From: Leucobacter sp. 7(1)
GTDB lineage: Bacteria; Actinomycetota; Actinomycetes; Actinomycetales; Microbacteriaceae
NCBI RefSeq assembly: GCF_900163635.1
Contig: NZ_FUID01000104.1
Span: 1 to 53,409, forward strand
DNA length: 53,409 nt
Direction: 5' to 3'
The notes beneath the pieces are model-generated. The model searched no databases, was not told the DNA's origin, and worked only from the letters and a program-made list of their open reading frames with translations. Each line of letters begins with the position of its first letter. The stretch's first letter is position 1. Positions 43,204 to 51,696 of this stretch are shown one piece after another. A program made the position numbers and the translations under genes.

Positions 43204-43281
43204 GGGCACCCCCAAGCACCCAGAAGCCAATCTCGCACATTCCCCGGCCCGCCAGGGTGCCAAACTGGCTTCTCGGCGGGG
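43204..43281 (+). repeat. 78-bp direct repeat, left copy
   Basis: Near-identical (about 5 mismatches) to 44175-44252 in the same orientation. Each copy contains AGAAGCCA/TGGCTTCT as 8-bp inverted arms (43222-43229 with 43266-43273), so it can fold like a REP element. The next bases (GGGGACTTGAACCC, reverse complement GGGTTCAAGTCCCC) resemble a tRNA T-arm on the minus strand, but no full tRNA is present. Confidence 0.85.
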
Positions 43282-43304
43282 ACTTGAACCCGAGGAAATG
43301 AGAA

Positions 43305-43336
43305 ATGCCGTCGCCCACCTGAGTGAGAGACGGCAT
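43305..43336. promoter_or_regulatory. Hairpin upstream of the Abi-like gene
   Basis: ATGCCGTC (43305-43312) and GACGGCAT (43329-43336) form a perfect 8-bp stem with a 16-base loop. It sits between the left repeat and the -10 box of the Abi-like gene, a position suited to control of that gene. Confidence 0.4.
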
Positions 43337-43374
43337 CCGAACCCCTGGGAAAACGGGGACTTCGGTGCTCACAT

Positions 43375-43380
43375 TATCCT
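43375..43380 (+). promoter_or_regulatory. -10 box (TATCCT) before the Abi-like gene
   Basis: TATCCT, exactly 7 bases, then ATG 43388, with no ribosome site. This decides the start against the upstream ATG at 43298. Confidence 0.5.
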
Positions 43381-43387
43381 TGCGTGC

Positions 43388-44164
43388 ATGCTGAGTCAAA
43401 TGGAACCTGCCCATGCGCCCACTCTTCAGCGACTCATTTCCCCGAAACGGTATAAGCAATACACCGCAGTCTTTGGCGGGGACCAGCGGGCCGGCGCTGC
43501 ACTGTACGTGCTTGATGTTGAAGCGCGCGGAGCGCTGCTTGAACTCCTGCATTTCGTTGAGTTGCCGTTACGGGACGAGATACATCGTGCATTATCCGCG
43601 AGCTATCGCAAGCGATGGTACGAGAGGGACGACATCCTCGATCACAGGACAATTCGCTCCTTCAATAAGGCCAAAAGGGAGCTCGGCGGGCGCTTCGCAC
43701 AGGAGCCTGACCGTGTCGTGGCGCAGGTCTCCCTGGGAACGTGGACAGGCCTGTTGGAACCAGGAGGTCAAATCCGGGACGCGGATGGTCAGTACCTCAC
43801 GGCTGCTGACTACGAACGCGACCTTTGGGAACCTGCATTGCGAGAATCCTTCTCCGGCCTAGCGGGGACCAGAGCGGACGCCGAAGCACTTCTCCGCAGA
43901 GTACGGCGTGCACGAAACCGCGTGGCCCACCATGAGTCAGTAGTCTTCGGTATCCATCAGATTGGGGAACGTGACAACGGAAAGCTCGTCCGGCAGCTCC
44001 CTATGTCAATGTTGAGAGACGTAAGAAGGTTGCTCGTTCACCTCGCACCAGACATGAAGGACTGGCTGGCTTCTTGTGATCACGCTGAGGAACTTCTCGC
44101 TGATCAACTCGCCTTGGACGCATTGAATTACGCACGCCTCAAGCGACAGGTTTCTTGGATCTGA
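43388..44164 (+). CDS. Abi-like protein with HEPN-type motif
   Basis: 258 aa from ATG 43388. LQRLISPKRYKQY opens the conserved N-part of Abi_2 (AbiD/AbiF-like) proteins; VEARGALLELLHFVELPLRDEIH is the central helix. RRVRRARNRVAHHESVVFG contains an RNxxxH (R-x4-H) arrangement found in HEPN ribonucleases. Members act in abortive infection, cutting RNA on phage attack; activity here is inference. The gene lies between two 78-bp direct repeats, against the direction of purE and purK, with fewer GC-ending codons than its neighbours, which suggests acquisition. A longer reading frame begins within the left repeat; I consider that fortuitous. Confidence 0.75.
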   Translation: MLSQMEPAHAPTLQRLISPKRYKQYTAVFGGDQRAGAALYVLDVEARGALLELLHFVELPLRDEIHRALSASYRKRWYERDDILDHRTIRSFNKAKRELGGRFAQEPDRVVAQVSLGTWTGLLEPGGQIRDADGQYLTAADYERDLWEPALRESFSGLAGTRADAEALLRRVRRARNRVAHHESVVFGIHQIGERDNGKLVRQLPMSMLRDVRRLLVHLAPDMKDWLASCDHAEELLADQLALDALNYARLKRQVSWI

Positions 44165-44174
44165 GCGGCGCAGG

Positions 44175-44252
44175 GGGCATCCCCACGCACCCAGAAGCCA
44201 ATCTCGCACGTTCCCCGGACCGCCAAGGTGCCAAACTGGCTTCTCGGCGGGG
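44175..44252 (+). repeat. 78-bp direct repeat, right copy
   Basis: Same orientation as 43204-43281, with the same inverted arms. It begins 11 bases after the Abi-like stop and ends 38 bases before the purK stop. Recombination between copies would delete 971 bp including the whole gene. Confidence 0.85.
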
Positions 44253-44290
44253 TTTGGGGTCTTTCCTGGAGGGGTACGCCCCCGGCGCGA

Positions 44291-45442
44291 CTAGTTGTCG
44301 AAGGCCGCCGCCGCGGCCTGCGCCGCCGCGCGCACCGCTGCCGGGTCCTCACCGGTCACGGTGACGTGGCCCACCTTGCGACCAGGCCGGGGCTGCTTGT
44401 CGTAGCTGTGGAACTTCGCGTGCGGGTGGGCGGCGAGCGCGGCCGCATAGCGCACGGGCATCGGCCCTTCGGCTGGTCCGCCGAGCACGTTCACCATCAC
44501 GGCAGCGGGGGCCGTCATCGCGGTGTCGCCGAGCGGGAGGTCCGCGACGGCACGCAGGTGCTGCTCGAACTGGCTGGTCACCGAACCTTCGATGGAGAAG
44601 TGGCCGGAGTTGTGCGGGCGCATCGCGAGCTCGTTCACGAGCACGCGGCCGTCACGCGTTTCAAACATCTCAACAGCGAGCACGCCGGTGACTGCCACGC
44701 CCTCGGCGACAACTGCGCCGATGCGAGCGGCTTCGTCAAGCGTCGCGGGATCCGCCACCGGGGCGGGGGCAATGACCTCCGCGCACACGCCATCGCGCTG
44801 CACAGTTTCGACAACGGGCCACGTGCGGGTCTCCCCGCTTGGGCGTCGCGCGACAAGCTGCGAGAGTTCGCGCGTGAAATCGACGAGCTCTTCCGCGAGC
44901 AACTGCCCGCCGCGGCCATCCTCGGCAAGCGCAGTGAACCAGTCGCGGACCTCGGTGGCGTCGCTGACAACGCGCACACCCTTGCCGTCGTAGCCGCCGC
45001 GCGCGGTCTTCACTACGGCGCGGCCGCCGTTCGCCGCGATGAACTCCTGCAGCTCGGCTTCATCGGAGACTGCCGCCCACGCGGGCACGGGTACGCCGAG
45101 CTCGCCCAGCTTTTCGCGCATCAGGATCTTGTCCTGAGCGAACTGCAGCGCGCCGGGGCGCGGGTGCACGGCAACGCCGCGGCGTTCGAGTTCGAGCAAG
45201 ATCTCCTGCGGCACGTGTTCGTGGTCAAACGTGACCACGTCGACGGTGTCGGCGAAGGCATACACGGTCTCCGGGTCACGGTAGTCCCCGACCGCGTCCG
45301 CGGCTCGCTCTGCGCTCGAGCCCTCGGTCTCGGCGAGCACGCTAATACGCAGCCCCAGGTTGATGGCCGGCGGCACCATCATCCGAGCGAGCTGACCGCC
45401 GCCGATGACGCCGATGCGAACAGTGCCACTCTCAAGTCCCAT
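44291..45442 (-). CDS. purK: N5-carboxyaminoimidazole ribonucleotide synthase
   Basis: 383 aa. GVIGGGQLARMM is the N-terminal Rossmann-like signature; VVKTARGGYDGKGV is the ATP-grasp Lys/Gly loop, and VLAVEMFE and RPHNSGHF are metal and substrate elements. Uses ATP and bicarbonate to turn AIR into N5-CAIR, the PurE substrate. Start ATG 45442 is preceded by CAGAAT at 6 bases (45449-45454), so it is probably leaderless. The open frame extends far upstream through the divergent MFS gene; that extension is rejected. Confidence 0.95.
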   Translation of the reverse strand: MGLESGTVRIGVIGGGQLARMMVPPAINLGLRISVLAETEGSSAERAADAVGDYRDPETVYAFADTVDVVTFDHEHVPQEILLELERRGVAVHPRPGALQFAQDKILMREKLGELGVPVPAWAAVSDEAELQEFIAANGGRAVVKTARGGYDGKGVRVVSDATEVRDWFTALAEDGRGGQLLAEELVDFTRELSQLVARRPSGETRTWPVVETVQRDGVCAEVIAPAPVADPATLDEAARIGAVVAEGVAVTGVLAVEMFETRDGRVLVNELAMRPHNSGHFSIEGSVTSQFEQHLRAVADLPLGDTAMTAPAAVMVNVLGGPAEGPMPVRYAAALAAHPHAKFHSYDKQPRPGRKVGHVTVTGEDPAAVRAAAQAAAAAFDN

Positions 45443-45516
45443 ACCTCTATTCTGCCGTATTCCCCCGGGCCCGGCACACAACTCCGTAGGGCCACCACGA
45501 CCCCAACTCAGCATTA

Positions 45517-45532
45517 GTTGACATATATCAAC
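45517..45532 (+). promoter_or_regulatory. Operator palindrome 1, overlapping the -35 box
   Basis: GTTGACATATATCAAC has 5-base inverted arms (GTTGA/TCAAC) and contains the -35 hexamer TTGACA (45518-45523). Related in sequence to the second palindrome 28 bases on. Probably bound by the MarR protein encoded at 47326. Confidence 0.7.
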
Positions 45533-45546
45533 CATCGGCCTATAGT
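45518..45546 (+). promoter_or_regulatory. Sigma-A-type promoter of the MFS-marR operon
   Basis: TTGACA (45518-45523), a 17-base spacer, then TATAGT (45541-45546): close to ideal, and the best -35/-10 pair I see in the window. The predicted start is near 45553, giving a leader of about 65 bases before ATG 45618. Confidence 0.75.
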
Positions 45547-45560
45547 TGACCCTTGTCAAC
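45545..45560 (+). promoter_or_regulatory. Operator palindrome 2, at the transcription start
   Basis: GTTGACCCTTGTCAAC has perfect 6-base arms around CCTT. It overlaps the end of the -10 box and the predicted start site, so a bound repressor would block polymerase. Confidence 0.7.
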
Positions 45561-45617
45561 AAATTGGGGCCGCCGTTGTGGCCCCCTCGTTTCTGTCGCG
45601 AAGGATCTCCACCCCGA

Positions 45618-47315
45618 ATGACCGCAGCACCACATTCCGCCCCCGCCGCGGGGCTTCTCACCGGCCGAGCGAAGCGCCTCGCGCTCGCCGGCCTCTTCCT
45701 CAGCATGTTCGTGTCGATGCTCGCCATGAACGTTGTGGGCACGTCGATGCCGATCATCATCGCTGACATCGGCGGCACGCAGGCCGCCTTCACGTGGGTG
45801 GTCACCGCCACAATGCTGGCGAGCGCGATCTCCACCCCGATCTGGGGCAAGCTCGCCGACCTCACGAGCAAGAAGGTACTGCTCCAGGTCTCACTCGTTG
45901 TCTTCACGCTGGGTTCAGCCCTCGCGGGCACCGCGCAAGAACCGTCCTGGCTCATCGCGTTCCGCGTACTGCAGGGCCTCGGGGCCGGCGGCCTCGGCGT
46001 GCTCGGCCAGATCGTGCTCGCGGAGGTCGTCAGCCCACTCGAGCGTGGTAAGTACATGGGCATCATGGGCGCGATCATGGCTGTCGCCACTGTTGGCGGC
46101 CCGCTCCTCGGCGGCCTGATCACTGACACGATCGGCTGGCGCTGGAACTTCTACGTCGCCGCTCCCATCGCCATCATCGCGATCATCATGCTGCAGCGCA
46201 CACTGCATCTGCAGACGATCAAGCGCAAAATCAAGATTGACTATCTCGGGGCTATCCTGATCTCACTCGGCTTCTCCAGCCTGCTGATCTGGGTCACCCT
46301 CGGCGGCTCGAACTTCGACTGGTGGTCCTGGCAGACGGCCGCAATGCTCGGCGGCGGCGTACTCGTGCTCATCCTCGCGGTAATCGTTGAGATTCGCGCC
46401 GAGGAACCGCTGATCCCGCTCACGCTCTTCAAGAACCGCACGTTCACCCTCTCGGTGATCGCGAGCATCGCGGTCGGGCTCGCGATGTTTGGCACCGCAG
46501 TGTTCCTGGGCCAGTACATGCAGCTCGCCCGGGGCCGCACCGTGATCGAGGCCAGCCTGCTCACGCTCCCCATGATGGGCGGCGTACTGATCTCCTCGAC
46601 AATCGTGGGCCAGATCATCACCCGTACGGGCAAGTGGAAGCGCTACATGGTCTCCGGCGCGGTCGCGCTGCTCGCCGGGCTCTTTATGATGGGCCAGCTG
46701 CGCTACGACACCTCGTACTGGTACGTGGGCGTCTCCATGTTCATTATGGGCGCGGGCGTCGGCATGACGATGCAGAACCTCGTCCTCATCGTGCAGAACA
46801 CGGTCTCCCCCACGCAGATGGGTGCCGCGAGCTCCGGAGTGACGTTCTTCCGCACAATCGGCGGCACCGCGGGTATGTCCGTGATGGGCGCGATGCTCGC
46901 AACGCAGGTTGCCGAGTACATCAAGGACGGCCTCACCAAGCTCCCGCCCGCGGATCTGGTCGGCGCGGAGGTGCTCGCGAGCGGGGTTCTTCCGAAGATT
47001 GCGGATCTCCCTCTTCCCATTCGTGTGGTCGTCGAAGCGGCGTATGGACACGGGATCGGCAACGTCTTCCTCGCGGCGTCCCCGGTCGCGCTCGTCGCGC
47101 TGATCGCGATCATCCTGCTGCCCAATATCCCGTTGAGCACGCAGAGCAACGCCGAAAAGATCGCGGCGCTGCAGGCCGCCGAGGAACAGGATCCCGAGGC
47201 GCTGACCCACCGCTCCGGTTCGGTGACAGTCCTGACCGACACCACCGGCCCAGTCGTGCTGCCGACGCGCCACGGGCGCAGCTCCAGCTCGAATTCTCCC
47301 GGCGCGGAACACTAA
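45618..47315 (+). CDS. DHA2-family MFS drug exporter (14 TM)
   Basis: 565 aa. About fourteen hydrophobic helices and motifs of the EmrB/QacA group: GKLADLTSKKVLL (motif A type, after TM2), VLQGLGAGGLGVLGQIVLAEVV and GPLLGGLITDTIGWRWNFYV (motif C). Exports toxic organic compounds by proton antiport at the cytoplasmic membrane. ATG 45618 has AAGGA upstream. Its promoter is overlapped by two palindromes, and a MarR gene follows after 10 bases, which is the usual regulator-exporter pair, so export is likely induced by the regulator's ligand. Substrate cannot be predicted. Confidence 0.93.
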   Translation: MTAAPHSAPAAGLLTGRAKRLALAGLFLSMFVSMLAMNVVGTSMPIIIADIGGTQAAFTWVVTATMLASAISTPIWGKLADLTSKKVLLQVSLVVFTLGSALAGTAQEPSWLIAFRVLQGLGAGGLGVLGQIVLAEVVSPLERGKYMGIMGAIMAVATVGGPLLGGLITDTIGWRWNFYVAAPIAIIAIIMLQRTLHLQTIKRKIKIDYLGAILISLGFSSLLIWVTLGGSNFDWWSWQTAAMLGGGVLVLILAVIVEIRAEEPLIPLTLFKNRTFTLSVIASIAVGLAMFGTAVFLGQYMQLARGRTVIEASLLTLPMMGGVLISSTIVGQIITRTGKWKRYMVSGAVALLAGLFMMGQLRYDTSYWYVGVSMFIMGAGVGMTMQNLVLIVQNTVSPTQMGAASSGVTFFRTIGGTAGMSVMGAMLATQVAEYIKDGLTKLPPADLVGAEVLASGVLPKIADLPLPIRVVVEAAYGHGIGNVFLAASPVALVALIAIILLPNIPLSTQSNAEKIAALQAAEEQDPEALTHRSGSVTVLTDTTGPVVLPTRHGRSSSSNSPGAEH

Positions 47316-47325
47316 GGTCGTCACC

Positions 47326-47874
47326 ATGCAGGATCGCCCGTTCCCGACCCCCGACTCAGCCGAGCCGGGGGCCGGGCGCGACGACATCGTCGCCGACATC
47401 ATCTCCGAGTTCTCAGAGGTCATCGCCTTCGCGCGGAGCCGCTGGGCCCGCTATGCCGAGGACGTGCACGCGGATCTGCGCGGGGTCGGGCTGATCATGC
47501 TCCAGGTGATCATGCGGAAGGGGCCGCTGACTGCCACGGGGATCGCGCAGATGCTCGACATGGACAAGGCCGTGGTGAGCCGCCAGCTCGCGAAGCTGCG
47601 CGAGCTTGAGCTCGTGGATGCGGAGCCCGCTTCGGAGGATCGTCGTGTGACGCTCCTCACCGCGAGCGCCCGGGCACACGAGCTCCTCGACGGGATCCGC
47701 GTGAAGTGGGCGGGGGCGTACCATGAGCGCTTCGCCGGGTGGAGCGCGGCGGAACTCGATCACCTGCGCAGCGGACTGCACCGCTTCAATGCGTCCGCCG
47801 ATCTGCAACTGCCGGATTCACCCTCCGGTCGGTGCTCGCGCGATCAGTCGGGCGACGCCTCAACCGACGAGTAG
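47326..47874 (+). CDS. MarR-family transcriptional regulator
   Basis: 182 aa. Winged helix: LTATGIAQMLDMDKAVVSRQ is helix-turn-helix and recognition helix, ASEDRRVTLLTASA the wing with the conserved DRR. An extended hydrophilic C-terminus (DSPSGRCSRDQSGDASTDE) is extra. MarR proteins bind short palindromes as dimers; the two GTTGAC-type palindromes at the MFS promoter are the likely sites, giving autorepression of the operon. The single cysteine near the C-terminus lies in the tail and is probably not a sensor. Confidence 0.92.
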   Translation: MQDRPFPTPDSAEPGAGRDDIVADIISEFSEVIAFARSRWARYAEDVHADLRGVGLIMLQVIMRKGPLTATGIAQMLDMDKAVVSRQLAKLRELELVDAEPASEDRRVTLLTASARAHELLDGIRVKWAGAYHERFAGWSAAELDHLRSGLHRFNASADLQLPDSPSGRCSRDQSGDASTDE

Positions 47875-47883
47875 CGCGGTGGC

Positions 47884-48720
47884 CTATTGCAGGCGCTTCC
47901 GGATCCAGGCGGAGGCCAGATCCACGAGCACGATGACGATCAGAATGATGATCAGGTAGGTCATCATCTCGTCGAACTGGAACGTCTTGATTGACTTGTT
48001 GATGAGTAAGCCGATCCCCCCGGCCCCGACGAGGCCGAGCACCAGCGACGAGCGCACGTTCACGTCGAAGCGGTAGAGCAGCAGGCCGGTGAGCTGCGGG
48101 AGCACCCCGGGGATCGTCGCGTTCGCGACAACCTGCCAGCGACTCGCACCGGCGGTGCGGAGCGCTTGCTCCGGGCCGGGATCAACGTCCTCCATCGCCT
48201 CCGACCAGAGTTTGCCCATGACCCCAGTGTTGTGGCAGATCAGGGCCAGCACCCCCGCGAACGGGCCGAGCCCGACGGCGGTGACAAAGATCAGCGCGAA
48301 CACGATGTCCGGCACCGCGCGGAAGAACGACAGGATCCCGCGGGCCACCTGGTAGACGAACGCGTTGGGCGCGGTGGTGCGCGCGGCGAACACGGCGAGG
48401 AGCAGCGCGAACGGCACCGACACCGTGGTGCCGAGCAAGCCGATCCACAGGGTCGTGAGCGCCCCCTCGAGGCCGGCGCGCACTACATCGCCGCTGAGGT
48501 CCGGCGGGATCGCCTCGGACAGGAAGTTCCACATGCCCGTCGCGCCCGAGACGAGCTTTTCGGGCCGGAAGTCAGTGGCCTGGAAGGCGAGCAAGTGGAG
48601 CACCACGAGCACGCCCAGGATCACGGCCCACGAGCCGGCGCGGTACGGGGTGCGGGGATCGCGTGGCACGGGCAGCGATCGCGGCGCGCGCTCGGTGGCG
48701 CGGTCAAGGGTGTCAGTCAC
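47884..48720 (-). CDS. phnE: Phosphonate ABC transporter permease
   Basis: 278 aa with about five to six hydrophobic helices. The loop EAMEDVDPGPEQALRTAGAS has the EAA-type motif that contacts the ATPase, in the form typical of PhnE. It completes the importer with PhnD and PhnC, forming the membrane channel. Last gene of the minus-strand operon; a 41-base gap separates it from phnC. Confidence 0.92.
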   Translation of the reverse strand: MTDTLDRATERAPRSLPVPRDPRTPYRAGSWAVILGVLVVLHLLAFQATDFRPEKLVSGATGMWNFLSEAIPPDLSGDVVRAGLEGALTTLWIGLLGTTVSVPFALLLAVFAARTTAPNAFVYQVARGILSFFRAVPDIVFALIFVTAVGLGPFAGVLALICHNTGVMGKLWSEAMEDVDPGPEQALRTAGASRWQVVANATIPGVLPQLTGLLLYRFDVNVRSSLVLGLVGAGGIGLLINKSIKTFQFDEMMTYLIIILIVIVLVDLASAWIRKRLQ

Positions 48721-48761
48721 GGGATCCTCACGGAGTGTTTCGGGGCGGATGGGGTGCGGGC

Positions 48762-49565
48762 TCAGAGGTACAGCGTGGCGAGCAGGGCGTCGTCGATCTC
48801 ACCGACGGCTGCGTCGAATACAAGTTGCCCGCCGCGCAGACCGATAATGCGGTCGGCGTAGGCCCGCGCGAGCTGCGGCTGATGCAACACAGCGGCCACG
48901 CCGAGCCCCTCGTTTGCGGCGAGATCGTGGAGCAACTGCATGACGTCATCCGCGGCCTTCGGGTCGAGTGCCGACACGGGTTCGTCCGCGAGGATCATGC
49001 GGGGACGCTGGCACAGCGCCCGGGCGATGGCGACGCGCTGCTGTTGGCCGCCCGACAGGCTCCCGGCGCGATCATGGGCCCGGTCGGCGAGGCCGACGCG
49101 GTCGAGGCAGGCCATCGCCTCCGCCTGCAGCTCCCGCCCGAATAGCGGTGGGATCGACCGCCACCCGGGCAGGCGTGCGAAGCCACCGGCACACACGTTC
49201 TGCAGCACCGTGCGGCGGGGTACCAGGTGGATCTTCTGGAACACGGTGGCAGCCGAGCGACGGGCCTCGGCCCGCCGCTGCGCGCTTGCTTGGTTGAGGC
49301 GAACCCCGGCGATGGTGATGTCGCCGGAGTCCGCTTCAGTGAGCCCGTTCACCGCGCGCAGTGTCGTCGACTTCCCAGAGCCGTTGGCCCCAAGAAAGGC
49401 GACAACCTCTCCGGCGTGCACGCGCATGCTCATGTCCTGCAGCACAACGCGGTCGCCAAAGCTTTTGGATATGGCGCGCACGTCGAGGAGTACTTCGCCC
49501 GGGGTGTTCAGCGGTGCTGCGTGGGCGGTTGTCCCGGGTGCCGGGAGCGCGGTGACGGGGTGCAT
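48762..49565 (-). CDS. phnC: Phosphonate ABC transporter ATP-binding protein
   Basis: 267 aa. Walker A GANGSGKSTTLRAVNG, VFQKIHLVPRRTVLQNV (Q-loop in the form characteristic of PhnC), signature LSGGQQQRVAIARAL, Walker B MILADEPVSALD and the H-loop Leu-His (VLHQPQ). The residue before the Gln in the H-loop segment, His, is intact. The N-terminus (about 30 residues, Ala/Pro/Thr-rich) is longer than usual; a later start is conceivable. The ATG overlaps the phnD TAA by one base. Confidence 0.93.
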   Translation of the reverse strand: MHPVTALPAPGTTAHAAPLNTPGEVLLDVRAISKSFGDRVVLQDMSMRVHAGEVVAFLGANGSGKSTTLRAVNGLTEADSGDITIAGVRLNQASAQRRAEARRSAATVFQKIHLVPRRTVLQNVCAGGFARLPGWRSIPPLFGRELQAEAMACLDRVGLADRAHDRAGSLSGGQQQRVAIARALCQRPRMILADEPVSALDPKAADDVMQLLHDLAANEGLGVAAVLHQPQLARAYADRIIGLRGGQLVFDAAVGEIDDALLATLYL

Positions 49566-50479
49566 TACACGTCTTTCTCGGTGAGGCCCATAGTCTCGGC
49601 CAGATCAAACAGGGGCTGGTACGTGTCGACCGTGACCGGGATCAGCGGGCCGGCCGGATCGACGCCGAGGAAGGCGCTGACCTGCTCTACGTCTTCGGTC
49701 TTGAGGGTGAGCAGGGCTTCCGCGACGGCGTCCTTGAACTCCTGCGGCAGGTTGCCGCGCACGGTGATCGGGTCGTTCGGGACTTCCTCCGATTTCCAGA
49801 CCTGCCGGAACTTCGACTCGTCAAACGTGCCTTCGGCCGTCGCGGTGGCGAGCGTCTGGGAGTTGATCTGCGCCGCGTCGACAGTCCCGTTCACGAGCGC
49901 AAGCAGCGCCTCCGGGTGTCCGCCGGCGTAGTCCGCCGTGACCTGATCAGCGATCCCCGCGTCAGCGAGGGCCGACATCGGCAGTGCGTCGCCCGAGGTT
50001 GAGCCGGGGCTACCGAGCGCAAGGGTGTGACCCACGAGATCCTCGACGCTCTGGATCTTCGAGTCCTTCGGCACCCAGATGCCGCCCGTATATGTGGTGG
50101 GGTTTCCGTCGGCGTCGCCGAAGGAGGCGAGCGGCGTGGCGTCTGCGCGCTGATTCGCGAACACAAAGCCGAGCGGGCCGAACTGGGCGATCTCAAGCGA
50201 GTCGTTTTCCATCGCGAGCACCTCGGCCGCATAGTCTTCGGTGATGATCACCTCGACTGGGCAGTCGAGCTGCTCTGAGAGTGCTGCGCCAAGTGCCTGG
50301 TACGCGGGTTCGAGACGCTCGGGGTCCTCGTAGGGCAGGATCCCGAAGCGGATCTTGCCGTCCGGGCAGGTGGCGGACGCGGTGCCTTCGGCTGATTCCG
50401 CGCCGGGTGCGCAGGCGGTCAGGCCGAGGGACAGCGCGGCGAGCGTAGTGGCGGCCAATACGGCGTGCTTCTTCTTCAC
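49565..50479 (-). CDS. phnD: Phosphonate-binding lipoprotein of ABC transporter
   Basis: 304 aa from GTG 50479, with AAGGAG 4 bases upstream. A lipoprotein signal ends in LGLTAC (lipobox), so the mature protein is tethered to the outer face of the membrane. IRFGILPYEDPERLEPAYQALG, MENDSLEIAQFGPLGFVFAN and LGSPGSTSGDALPM are PhnD/SBP features binding the phosphonate group. Context with a TIGR03364-type oxidoreductase suggests 2-aminoethylphosphonate or N-methylated relatives as ligand. Confidence 0.92.
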   Translation of the reverse strand: MKKKHAVLAATTLAALSLGLTACAPGAESAEGTASATCPDGKIRFGILPYEDPERLEPAYQALGAALSEQLDCPVEVIITEDYAAEVLAMENDSLEIAQFGPLGFVFANQRADATPLASFGDADGNPTTYTGGIWVPKDSKIQSVEDLVGHTLALGSPGSTSGDALPMSALADAGIADQVTADYAGGHPEALLALVNGTVDAAQINSQTLATATAEGTFDESKFRQVWKSEEVPNDPITVRGNLPQEFKDAVAEALLTLKTEDVEQVSAFLGVDPAGPLIPVTVDTYQPLFDLAETMGLTEKDV

Positions 50480-50562
50480 GATTCTCCTTGGTGTGGGGTC
50501 GTACAGTGAGTGTCGATGGTGCAAGTCAGTGCGGTGTAAGACCGGATCGGTATCGGATCGGG

Positions 50563-51696
50563 TCACAGCGCCGCGATTGTGCGCGCTCCGAGCGCAAGGC
50601 CCACGGTCATGCCGATGCCGGTGGTCAGCGTGACCACGTTCACCCCGGGTGCGGGAGCCGCACGGAGCAGGTCACCCTGCTCGCTCGTCGCGTAGAGCCC
50701 TTGCCAACGCTCGAGCACCTCGAGCCGCTCGGCCCCAAGCACATCTGCGACCTCGTCGAGCAGGATCTGGGACCAGCGTTCCTCAAGGAACGGTGGTGCC
50801 GCGGGATGAGCGGCGTGGGAGTCGCCGACGAGCAGCGTGCCGTCCGCCTGTTGCGTAAACATCACGTTCGCGTCGATCTCGGCAAACTCGGGGCGTTCGG
50901 ACAGGAGTTCCGCCCGCAGTGCCTCGGCCGCGGGGCCCGCGAATCGGCCGTAGCGCAGCATCGAGGTGCCTGTCAGCACCGCCGGGCCAAGGCCCATCGC
51001 GTGCGGCGCGCGGACCCGGGTCATCTGCAGCGCGCACTCGCGCACCCCGGCACTCGCGGCGAGCTCGGGGAACAGCCGACCCACGAGGTGTCCCGCCGCG
51101 ACGATGATGTGATCCGCCGCCACCCGGCCGCGACTGGTCTCGACAACTCCGGTATCCACGGCGTGCACCGCAGTGGAGAATCGGACCTCTCCGCGTTCGT
51201 GCCCATCCACCCACGCGGCGATCTGCGCGACCGCGGTGCGGGGGTTTGCGGTCACGTCCGCGGGGAACAGGAGCCCTCCACGCACGCGGCCCGACGCAGC
51301 CGATCCCGGTGCCAGGTGCAGGGTGTCCGCGGCGTCCCGGGCGCTCAGCAGCCGAGCTCCCTGCGGGGCCCGTTCTGCGGCGACTTCCTCGATGACGGCG
51401 AGCTCGGCGGCCGAGCGCGCAAGCGCCAGAGTGCCGGAACGACGGGCGTCCACCCCGGCACGCTGAGCGAGATCCAGCCAGATCGGGAGGCTTTCCTTGG
51501 CGAGCTCACCGAGCTCCCCCGATTGCACTGAGGTGCCCACGTGCCCGAAGTTGCGGATGCTCGCGGTGATTGCCGCGGCGTCCTGCTCGAGCACGGTCAC
51601 ACGGTAGCCCGCGTCGAGGGCGGCCACCGCGTGAGCGAGGCCGATGATGCCCGCGCCGACGATCACGATGTGCGGGGCGGAAGTCTGGGATGTCAT
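50563..51696 (-). CDS. FAD-dependent oxidoreductase (TIGR03364 type, phosphonate-linked)
   Basis: 377 aa. IVIVGAGIIGLAHAVAALDAG is the FAD-binding GxGxxG fold of the D-amino-acid-oxidase family, and SIRNFGHVGTSVQSGE plus TTGIGMTVGLALG are typical of the TIGR03364 group found in phosphonate clusters. From the literature as I recall it, such enzymes oxidise 2-aminoethylphosphonate or its N-methyl form to phosphonoacetaldehyde with release of the amine. A HAD-type hydrolase would then cleave the C-P bond, but none is in this window. Probably first gene of an operon with phnDCE. Confidence 0.87.
   Translation of the reverse strand: MTSQTSAPHIVIVGAGIIGLAHAVAALDAGYRVTVLEQDAAAITASIRNFGHVGTSVQSGELGELAKESLPIWLDLAQRAGVDARRSGTLALARSAAELAVIEEVAAERAPQGARLLSARDAADTLHLAPGSAASGRVRGGLLFPADVTANPRTAVAQIAAWVDGHERGEVRFSTAVHAVDTGVVETSRGRVAADHIIVAAGHLVGRLFPELAASAGVRECALQMTRVRAPHAMGLGPAVLTGTSMLRYGRFAGPAAEALRAELLSERPEFAEIDANVMFTQQADGTLLVGDSHAAHPAAPPFLEERWSQILLDEVADVLGAERLEVLERWQGLYATSEQGDLLRAAPAPGVNVVTLTTGIGMTVGLALGARTIAAL

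Noticed and set aside
43250-43310. A tRNA gene on the minus strand
   Set aside because: Only a T-arm-like and acceptor-like 3' portion is visible; no anticodon arm, D-arm or 5' acceptor pairs with it.
44228-45517. Open frame on the plus strand opposite purK
   Set aside because: purK is unmistakable on the other strand; this frame has no motif.
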